Assembly (NCBI RefSeq): GCF_001412595.2
Contig: NZ_CP012640.2
Location: 5,642,001 to 5,706,000 of the forward strand
Direction: 5' to 3'
DNA length: 64,000 bases
Source of the DNA: Massilia sp. WG5
GTDB taxonomy: Bacteria > Pseudomonadota > Gammaproteobacteria > Burkholderiales > Burkholderiaceae_D
Positions 42,178-50,851 of this stretch are shown here, piece after piece (positions within the stretch are counted from its first letter, which is position 1; each line of letters begins with the position of its first letter). Below the pieces are notes generated by a model. That model saw nothing but the letters and a program-made list of their open reading frames with translations. It searched no databases and had not been told where the DNA came from. Made by a program: the position numbers and the translations under genes.

Positions 42178-42696
42178 ATGCCCAAGAATGAAAGCGTGCA
42201 GAAACGCCTGCAGAAGGTCCGCGCCCCGCGCGTGCAGATGACCTACGACGTCGAGATCGGCGACGCCATCGAGAACAAGGAGCTGCCCTTCGTGGTCGGC
42301 GTGCTGGGCGACTTCGGCAGCGATCCGGAGGCGGTCAGGAAGCGCCTGAAGGACCGCAACTTCGTCAGCATCGACGCCGACAACTTCGACGAGGTGATGA
42401 ACGGCGTGGCCCCGGTCGCCAACTTCCGCGTCGAGAACCACCTGTCGCCGGAGGGCGGCGAATTCGCGCTCAGCCTGCAGTTCCGCGAGATGGCCGATTT
42501 TCGTCCCGAGTCGGTGGTGCAGCAGGTGGCGCCCCTGAAAGGCCTGCTGGACGCGCGCAGCAAGCTGGCCGACCTGCGCAACAAGCTGGCCGGAAACGAC
42601 AAGCTGGAAGACATCCTGAACGACGTGCTGACCAATACCGAAAAGCTGGACAGCCTGCGCAAGACCAGGGAGGACGCACATGACGGCGATGAATGA
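42178..42696 (+). CDS. tssB: T6SS contractile sheath small subunit TssB (VipA)
   Basis: Protein of 172 aa, typical length. The opening SVQKRLQKVRAPRVQMTYDV and the block ELPFVVGVLGDFG are the family signature. TssB and TssC form the contractile sheath whose contraction drives the Hcp tube. The tssC start lies inside the end of tssB (17-base overlap), which fixes the 1:1 coupling. Confidence 0.97.
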   Translation: MPKNESVQKRLQKVRAPRVQMTYDVEIGDAIENKELPFVVGVLGDFGSDPEAVRKRLKDRNFVSIDADNFDEVMNGVAPVANFRVENHLSPEGGEFALSLQFREMADFRPESVVQQVAPLKGLLDARSKLADLRNKLAGNDKLEDILNDVLTNTEKLDSLRKTREDAHDGDE

Positions 42697-44188
42697 AATG
42701 AGCGCCAGCCCCTCGGCCGGGCATGACGCGGCCGGCGCGCTCGAACTCGACACCGGTCTGCTCGACCAGATCGTCGAGCAGAGCCGGGTGGCGAAGTCCA
42801 GCAGCGAACACGAACGGGCGCGCGACATCATCTCCGAACTGGTGACCCAGGTGATGGCGGGCACCATGGTCATCTCCAGCAACCTGTCGGCGGCGATCGA
42901 TGCGCGCCTGGCGGAGCTGGACCGCATGATCTCGAGCCAGCTCTCGAGCATCATGCATGCGCCCGAGTTCCAGAAGCTCGAGCGCAGCTGGACCGGCCTG
43001 CACTACCTGGTGAAGAACACCGCGACCTCCAGTTCCCTGCAGATCCGCATGCTCAACGCCACCAAGCGCGAGCTGGTGAAGGACTTCCAGTCGGCGCTGG
43101 AATTCGACCAGAGCAGCCTGTTCAAGAAGATCTACGAAGAGGAATTCGGCACCTTCGGCGGTGCGCCCTACGGCGCCCTGATCGGCGACTTCGAGGTCAG
43201 CCGCCAGCCCGAGGACGTGTATTTCCTGGAGCAGATGTCGCACGTGGCCGCGGCCAGCCACGCGCCTTTCATCACCTCGTCGGCGCCGGAACTGTTCGGC
43301 GTCGAGAGTTTCGGCGACCTCGGCAAGCCGCGCGACCTGGCCAAGGTCTTCGACACCGTCGAATACGCGAAGTGGAAGGCGTTCCGCGAGTCGGAGGATT
43401 CGCGCTACGTCGGCCTGACCCTGCCGCGCTTCCTCGGGCGCCTGCCGTACAACCCGATGGACGGCATGGCCACCGAAGGCTTCAACTTCGTCGAGGATGT
43501 CGACGGCAGCGACCACCAGAAGTACCTGTGGTGTAACGCCGCCTATGCTTTCGCCACCAAGCTCACCAAGGCCTTCGAGGACTACGGCTGGTGTGCGGCG
43601 ATCCGCGGCGTCGAGGGCGGCGGCCTGGTCGAGAACCTGCCGACCCACACCTTCAAGACCGACGACGGCGAAGTGGCGCTGAAGTGCCCGACCGAGCTGG
43701 CGATCACCGACCGCCGCGAAAAGGAGCTGTCCGACCTCGGCTTCATCTCGCTGGTCCACTGCAAGAACACCTCGTACGCGGCCTTCTTCGGCGCCCAGTC
43801 GGCGCAGAAGCCGCGCAAGTACGCGAACGACGCCGCCAACGCCAACGCGCTGCTGTCCTCGCAGCTGCAATACATCTTCGCGGTCTCGCGCATCGCCCAC
43901 TACATGAAGGCCATGATGCGGGACAAGATCGGCAGCTTCGCCGCCGCCTCGAATGTCGAGGATTACCTCAATCGCTGGTTAACCCAATATGTGCTGCTGG
44001 ACGATAACGCGAGCCAGGAACAGAAGGCCCAGTTCCCGCTGCGCGAGGCCAGCGTGCAGGTGGCGGAAGTGCCGGGCCGTCCCGGCGTCTACCGCGCGGT
44101 GTCCTTCCTGCGCCCGCATTTCCAGCTCGACGAGCTGTCCGTTTCGCTCCGACTGGTCGCGGAGTTGCCGCAATCGACCAAATCCTGA
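42680..44188 (+). CDS. tssC: T6SS contractile sheath large subunit TssC (VipB)
   Basis: Protein of 502 aa; ATG at 42680 has GGGAGGA six bases before it, inside tssB. Conserved blocks are LERSWTGLHYLVKNTATSSS, GGAPYGALIGDFEVSRQPED, RFLGRLPYNPMDGMATEGFN and LNRWLTQYVL. It interlocks with TssB to make the sheath and is later disassembled by ClpV. Full-length, with no sign of decay. Confidence 0.97.
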   Translation: MTAMNEMSASPSAGHDAAGALELDTGLLDQIVEQSRVAKSSSEHERARDIISELVTQVMAGTMVISSNLSAAIDARLAELDRMISSQLSSIMHAPEFQKLERSWTGLHYLVKNTATSSSLQIRMLNATKRELVKDFQSALEFDQSSLFKKIYEEEFGTFGGAPYGALIGDFEVSRQPEDVYFLEQMSHVAAASHAPFITSSAPELFGVESFGDLGKPRDLAKVFDTVEYAKWKAFRESEDSRYVGLTLPRFLGRLPYNPMDGMATEGFNFVEDVDGSDHQKYLWCNAAYAFATKLTKAFEDYGWCAAIRGVEGGGLVENLPTHTFKTDDGEVALKCPTELAITDRREKELSDLGFISLVHCKNTSYAAFFGAQSAQKPRKYANDAANANALLSSQLQYIFAVSRIAHYMKAMMRDKIGSFAAASNVEDYLNRWLTQYVLLDDNASQEQKAQFPLREASVQVAEVPGRPGVYRAVSFLRPHFQLDELSVSLRLVAELPQSTKS

Positions 44189-44220
44189 TTCTTCATTCAA
44201 ACACAACACTGGAGTACGAC

Positions 44221-44712
44221 ATGGCAATTGACGTGTACCTGCAAATCGACGGCATCAAGGGCGAATCGATGGACGACAGGCACAAGGACTGGATCGAATG
44301 CAAATCGGTGGGCTGGGGCGTGACCCAGCCGAAGTCGGCGACCTCGTCGACCGGCGGCGGCCACACCGCCGAGCGCTGCGAGTACACCGAGCTGATGGTC
44401 ACCAAGCTGGCCGACCTGTCCTCGCCGGTGCTGCTGCAGACCTGCTCGTCCGGCAAGACGATCCCCAAGGCCAAGCTCGAATTCATGCGCGCCGATGGCC
44501 AGGGCGAGCGCGTCAAGTACTTCGAGGTCGAACTCGAGAACGTGCTGATCGGTTCGGTCCAGTCGGCCGTGTCGGAAGGCGATTTCATGTCCGAGAACGT
44601 GGGCCTGAAGTTCTCGAAGGTGAAGTTCAAGTACACCCAGCAGAAGATCGGCGGCGGCGCCGGCGGCAATACCTCGGGCGGCTGGGACCTGGCGTCGAAC
44701 AAGGTGGCCTGA
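44221..44712 (+). CDS. hcp: T6SS tube protein Hcp (TssD)
   Basis: Hcp1-family protein of 163 aa, ATG at 44221 with GGAG upstream. It begins MAIDVYLQIDGIKGESMDDR and has the family blocks KSVGWGVTQPKSATSSTGGG and FSKVKFKYTQQKIGGGAGGN. Hexameric rings stack into the tube expelled by the sheath and can carry effectors in the lumen. A strong intrinsic terminator 49 bases downstream probably makes hcp message more abundant than clpV. Confidence 0.97.
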   Translation: MAIDVYLQIDGIKGESMDDRHKDWIECKSVGWGVTQPKSATSSTGGGHTAERCEYTELMVTKLADLSSPVLLQTCSSGKTIPKAKLEFMRADGQGERVKYFEVELENVLIGSVQSAVSEGDFMSENVGLKFSKVKFKYTQQKIGGGAGGNTSGGWDLASNKVA

Positions 44713-44761
44713 TCCGATTGCCTCAGTGCGTGCTGGATGCGCTCTGTCGCCAGCGCGCTTG

Positions 44762-44789
44762 CCGCGGCCTCGTGCCGCGGTCTTTTTTT
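44762..44789 (+). terminator. Intrinsic terminator between hcp and clpV
   Basis: CCGCGGC, loop CTCGT, GCCGCGG, followed by TCTTTTTTT, only 18 bases before the clpV start. A clear rho-independent structure inside the T6SS operon; partial readthrough would give less ClpV than Hcp. Confidence 0.88.
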
Positions 44790-44806
44790 GAAGGATGAGA
44801 TCGACG

Positions 44807-47455
<2,649 letters not shown>

Positions 47456-47465
47456 GGAGGGCGCC

Positions 47466-48479
47466 ATGCTGAACCTGGAAAAGCTGCTGGCGCCGATCGG
47501 CGGTGCGCGGCCCTGCGGCGAAGACCTCGCATTCTCGAGCGAAATCGACGCCATCGTGCGCGCCCGCCAGGCCGACGATCCCTCGCTGGAGCAGGGCGCC
47601 TGGGTCACCGAGCTGAAGGAGGCCGACTGGAAGTTCGTGGCGAAGCAGTGCGCCCAGCTGATCGAGCAGCGCAGCAAGGACCTGCAGCTGGCCGTGTGGC
47701 TGGCCGAGGCCGAGGCCAGGACCGGCGGCCTGCGCGGCCTGGCCGACAGCCTGCTGCTGGTCGCCGCGCTGTGCGAGCGCTGGTGGGACGGCCTGTATCC
47801 GCTGCCGGACGAGGATGGCCACGAGCGCCGCATCGGCAACCTGGCCTGGCTGGCCGCGCGCATCGCACCGCTGTTGCGCGAAGTGCCGCTGACGGAAAGC
47901 CAGGCTGGCCATCCCGGGCATGCGCTGCGCGACTTCGACGTCGCCCGCATGCATGGCGGCGACGAGCTGGCGAAGCTGGAAACGGCCAGGGCGCGCAGCT
48001 CGCCCGCCTTTTACGCGGGACTGCTGCGCGACTGCGAGCACTGCACCGGCGCCCTCGAACGCATCGAGCACAGCGTCGACGAACGCCTGGGCGTGGACGG
48101 ACCGAGCTTCAGCGCCGCCAAGTCCGGCCTGCAAAGCCTGCTGCTGTTCGTGAAGCCGATGGTGAAAGAGGGCGGCGCCACCGCCGCGGCTGCGCCTGCG
48201 GCGCCAAGCGCCGCTGCGCCTTCATCGGTAGCGGCGGCGCCGGCAGGGGTGGCGGGCGGACCGCTGGTGTCGCGCACCGAGGCCCTGGCCCAGCTGCGGG
48301 AAGTCGCCGCGTTCTTCCGCCGCACCGAGCCGCACAGCCCGGTGGCCTATCTCGCGGAAAAAGCCGCGCACTGGGGCGAACAGCCCCTGCACGTGTGGCT
48401 GCGTTCGGTGGTGAAGGACGATGCCTCGTTCGCCCACATCGAAGAGATGCTGGGCGTCGCGCAGCAGTCCGCGGAATGA
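47466..48479 (+). CDS. tssA: T6SS baseplate/cap protein TssA (ImpA)
   Basis: Protein of 337 aa, ATG at 47466. The N-terminal ImpA domain is clear: LLAPIGGARPCGEDLAFSSE, WKFVAKQCAQLIEQRSKDLQ and WWDGLYPLPDEDG. An Ala-rich linker (residues 235-265) leads to a short C-terminal domain with RTEPHSPVAYLAEKAAHWGE. It is the short TssA class. It primes sheath-tube polymerisation. Last gene of the plus-strand T6SS arm; the next gene is the convergent phasin. Confidence 0.93.
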   Translation: MLNLEKLLAPIGGARPCGEDLAFSSEIDAIVRARQADDPSLEQGAWVTELKEADWKFVAKQCAQLIEQRSKDLQLAVWLAEAEARTGGLRGLADSLLLVAALCERWWDGLYPLPDEDGHERRIGNLAWLAARIAPLLREVPLTESQAGHPGHALRDFDVARMHGGDELAKLETARARSSPAFYAGLLRDCEHCTGALERIEHSVDERLGVDGPSFSAAKSGLQSLLLFVKPMVKEGGATAAAAPAAPSAAAPSSVAAAPAGVAGGPLVSRTEALAQLREVAAFFRRTEPHSPVAYLAEKAAHWGEQPLHVWLRSVVKDDASFAHIEEMLGVAQQSAE

Positions 48480-48522
48480 GGCCGCGCACTGCCGCGTGCA
48501 GGTGCGTAAAGGCGCGCGCCGG

Positions 48523-49077
48523 TCAGGACTTCGGCGCCTGGCCGGCCGCCGTGTTCAGCTGCGAGCTGGCGCGCGCGACCTGTTCCTCGACGCGGCGCAT
48601 GGCGTCGCGGGTGGACTGGGTCACCTGTTCGTAGCCCTTGAAGGCGTTGTCGATCGCCGCCTTGATGATCTCGACCGCGTTTTCCTGGCCCGGCTTGACG
48701 TTCTGGGTGACGTCGTAGATCAGGGCCGACAGGGTGTTCTTCGCTTCCACCAGGTGGGTGTCGGCGGCCTGCTGGAAATCCTTCTGGATGTCGGCGACGA
48801 TCTGGCGCAGCTGCTCGCCGTAGGCCTGGGCGTCCTGCACGCCCGGCTGCAGGCGCGCGGACAGGCTGTCGAGCGCCGCCTTCGCATCAGCCGCCTGGCT
48901 CATCTGGCGGCTGGCGGCGAGCGCGTTGTCCATCGAATTCTTCGCGGTTGCCATGTTCAGGGCCACCACCTGCTCGACGCCCTGCACGGCCTTGCTGGCC
49001 AGGGCATTGAAGGTCTCTACCTGCAGGTCGAACAGGGTCTTGGTGGCGTTGGCGAATTGCTCGGGATTGGTAAACAT
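48523..49077 (-). CDS. phaP: Phasin family protein
   Basis: Granule-associated protein of 184 aa from ATG at 49077, with GAGGAG upstream. Opening MFTNPEQFANATKTLFDLQV and the helical stretch TFNALASKAVQGVEQVVALN are the phasin_2 hallmarks. The whole protein is amphipathic helix with an Ala/Gln-rich C-terminus. It coats polyhydroxyalkanoate granules. No pha synthesis genes are near. Convergent with tssA. Confidence 0.93.
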   Translation of the reverse strand: MFTNPEQFANATKTLFDLQVETFNALASKAVQGVEQVVALNMATAKNSMDNALAASRQMSQAADAKAALDSLSARLQPGVQDAQAYGEQLRQIVADIQKDFQQAADTHLVEAKNTLSALIYDVTQNVKPGQENAVEIIKAAIDNAFKGYEQVTQSTRDAMRRVEEQVARASSQLNTAAGQAPKS

Positions 49078-49132
49078 CGTATCTCCTCGGTTGGTTTTCC
49101 TGCGGCGGTACTGAATGTTTTGTCTTTCTACA

Positions 49133-49348
49133 TTATTTCTCGGGCTTGCGTATTTCGCAACGGGCATCACGATAGGGGCCGGAAAACCTGGCCCAGCCCG
49201 GGCCGAGCGGCGTCTGCGAGCAGACCAGGTCGCCGGTGGCCTTGCTGCGCCACTGATACCAGGGCGCCGGCGCGGCGTTCAGGACGACGGGGCTGGCCAG
49301 GGCCAGGCCCAGCGCGATGACGGCGATCTTGCTCATGTTCGTACTCAT
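49133..49348 (-). CDS. Small secreted protein, 71 aa, unknown function
   Basis: Short gene; start ATG at 49348, or 49336 if the second methionine is used. A Sec signal (IAVIALGLALASPVVLNAAP) is followed by about 45 mature residues with PWYQWRSKATGDLVCSQTPL and RDARCEIRKPEK. The two cysteines could form a disulphide or bind metal. No family is recognised. It is divergent from a CueR-like regulator with an inverted repeat in between (49352-49389), so metal control is possible but unproven. Confidence 0.7.
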   Translation of the reverse strand: MSTNMSKIAVIALGLALASPVVLNAAPAPWYQWRSKATGDLVCSQTPLGPGWARFSGPYRDARCEIRKPEK

Positions 49349-49351
49349 GTG

Positions 49352-49389
49352 CCGAGCTTGACGCCAGCGGAGCGCCAAGTCAAGCTCGG
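49352..49389. promoter_or_regulatory. Inverted repeat between small secreted protein and cueR-like gene
   Basis: CCGAGCTTGAC (49352-49362) and GTCAAGCTCGG (49379-49389) are perfect 11-base arms around 16 bases. It begins four bases from the secreted-protein start. It may be a regulator site, or a leader hairpin if the second start (49336) is used. The minus-strand -10 match is poor. Confidence 0.45.
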
Positions 49390-49397
49390 TGCCCGTC

Positions 49398-49428
49398 TTG
49401 ACCTTACCACGATGGGAAGGTGTATCCT
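49398..49428 (+). promoter_or_regulatory. CueR-type promoter with 19-bp spacer
   Basis: TTGACC (49398-49403), a 19-base spacer and TATCCT (49423-49428). The spacer holds the dyad ACCTTaCC...GGgAAGGT, the known CueR/copA operator form. The long spacer is the mark of MerR-family control, in which the regulator twists the DNA. It drives the regulator gene itself, so autoregulation is likely. Confidence 0.8.
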
Positions 49429-49457
49429 GTCCCGGATGGTCGAATGGAGGAAGGGAA

Positions 49458-49850
49458 ATGTTGAATATCGGCGAGGCGGCGCAGGCATCGGGCGTGTCGG
49501 CCAAGATGATCCGGCACTACGAATCGATCGGGCTGCTGCCGGCGGCGCAGCGCACGGCGGCCGGCTACCGGGTCTACGGCGAGCAGGACGTGCGCCTGCT
49601 GCAGTTCATCCACCGCGGCCGCGCGCTCGGCTTCCCGCTCGAAAAGATCGCCGGGCTGCTGGCCCTGTGGCAGGACCAGGACCGCGCCAGCGCCGACGTG
49701 CGCCGCCTGGCCGAACAGCATATCGCGGAGCTGGACCGCAAGATCGGCGAACTGCAGGCCATGAAGCGCACTCTGGAATCGCTGGCCAGCTCCTGCCACG
49801 GCGACCAGCGTTCCGATTGCCCGATCCTGGACGACCTGGCGACGCACTAA
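49458..49850 (+). CDS. cueR: CueR/HmrR-like copper-responsive MerR regulator
   Basis: Regulator of 130 aa. The N-terminal winged helix MLNIGEAAQASGVSAKMIRH and YESIGLLPA are MerR-type; a long dimer helix follows. The C-terminal metal loop SSCHGDQRSDCP has C113 and C121, the two Cu(I) ligands of CueR (C112 and C120 in E. coli), and serine at 78 instead of the cysteine of zinc sensors. It should activate copper efflux genes, but no copA or cueO is present here. It has a matching operator in its own promoter at 49398-49428. Confidence 0.88.
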   Translation: MLNIGEAAQASGVSAKMIRHYESIGLLPAAQRTAAGYRVYGEQDVRLLQFIHRGRALGFPLEKIAGLLALWQDQDRASADVRRLAEQHIAELDRKIGELQAMKRTLESLASSCHGDQRSDCPILDDLATH

Positions 49851-49914
49851 ATCGGAGCGGCCAGTACGGAGAGACGAATGCAACGCCGCCACGCGGGCTT
49901 TATTAGCCGCGACA

Positions 49915-49960
49915 AAAACGCAAAACGCCGCAATCCTTGAGCAAAGATTGCGGCGTTTTG
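49915..49960 (-). terminator. Intrinsic terminator of the tRNA-Leu cluster
   Basis: Perfect 15-bp stem CAAAACGCCGCAATC with its complement and a 10-base loop. On the minus strand CGTTTTTGTC follows. It is 56 bases beyond the last tRNA. Confidence 0.85.
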
Positions 49961-50015
49961 CGCCGATGGTTCATCTTGTGATGAGTCCGGAGGCTTTTGC
50001 AAGCCGGGTAGCATT

Positions 50016-50100
50016 TGGTGCCCACGGAGGGACTCGAACCCCCACACCTCGCGGCACATGGACCTGAACCATGCGCGTCTACCAATTCCGCCACGTGGGC
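50016..50100 (-). tRNA. tRNA-Leu (CAG), copy 4 in transcription order
   Basis: 85 bases including encoded CCA. Minus strand starts GCCCACGTGGCGGAATTGGT, has the leucine-type long variable arm, anticodon loop TTCAGGT (anticodon CAG) and TTCGAGTCCC in the T arm. Same mature sequence as the three other copies. Confidence 0.97.
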
Positions 50101-50139
50101 ATATCAAACAACAGGTACAGCAATTACTACGGTAGCATT

Positions 50140-50224
50140 TGGTGCCCACGGAGGGACTCGAACCCCCACACCTCGCGGCACATGGACCTGAACCATGCGC
50201 GTCTACCAATTCCGCCACGTGGGC
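50140..50224 (-). tRNA. tRNA-Leu (CAG), copy 3
   Basis: Same 85-base sequence with CAG anticodon and encoded CCA. It is separated by a 39-base spacer from the copy at 50016; both spacers downstream of a tRNA start with ATATCAAAC on the plus strand. Confidence 0.97.
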
Positions 50225-50270
50225 ATATCAAACAACCGGTACAACCGAACTACAACAAGCAGGTAGCTTT

Positions 50271-50355
50271 TGGTGCCCACGGAGGGACTCGAACCCCCAC
50301 ACCTCGCGGCACATGGACCTGAACCATGCGCGTCTACCAATTCCGCCACGTGGGC
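50271..50355 (-). tRNA. tRNA-Leu (CAG), copy 2
   Basis: Same 85-base sequence, CAG anticodon and encoded CCA; 46-base spacer to the copy at 50140. Confidence 0.97.
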
Positions 50356-50391
50356 ATATCAAACTGCTTTCAATGTCTGCAAGACCGGCTT

Positions 50392-50476
50392 TGGTGCCCA
50401 CGGAGGGACTCGAACCCCCACACCTCGCGGCACATGGACCTGAACCATGCGCGTCTACCAATTCCGCCACGTGGGC
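50392..50476 (-). tRNA. tRNA-Leu (CAG), copy 1 (promoter-proximal)
   Basis: Same 85-base sequence, CAG anticodon and encoded CCA; first in transcription, about 150 bases downstream of the promoter at 50632-50659. Confidence 0.97.
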
Positions 50477-50851
50477 CGGGTCTTGCAATCATCGCTCGAC
50501 GTTGCCGTCGAATTCCGCTACGATATCAGGCTTTGCCGATTTGCGCTAGACCAACTTTCGTTCGTCCAAAACGCCGGCTGCAGCTTCGCAACATCCCCGC
50601 ATTCGGCTGTGCCGTTTGCGAAGAGACCGAAAGTATAGCGGATGATTGGCAAATGTCAAAGGCCCTGCGAAACACTACTGACGGGTGACCGCGTCACGCT
50701 TGGACGGTTCGCGTTAGGCGAATACGCCAGTCCTCCGTTACACTACGCCTGTCAAGGTGTCAATCCAACCAACATTGCGCTACCGGCCAAACGTGCGAAG
50801 CACGGGCAGGCGGCGCGTCACTGGCTCAACAAGAATAGAACAGAACACGAT
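50477..50851. other. Control region between tRNA cluster and rnr
   Basis: 375 bases without a gene. On the minus strand it holds the tRNA promoter and a 150-base leader. On the plus strand it must hold the rnr promoter; TACACT near 50737-50742 is a possible -10 without a good -35. Confidence 0.55.
50632..50659 (-). promoter_or_regulatory. Consensus sigma70 promoter of the tRNA-Leu cluster
   Basis: Minus strand TTGACA (50659-50654), 16-base spacer, TATACT (50637-50632). Perfect -35, five of six at -10. It points toward the four tRNAs. Confidence 0.85.

Noticed and set aside
50016..50476. Regular repeat of 85-base units with 36-46-base spacers, CRISPR-like at first look
   Set aside because: The repeats fold as tRNA-Leu with encoded CCA and CAG anticodon; the frames listed over them are chance.
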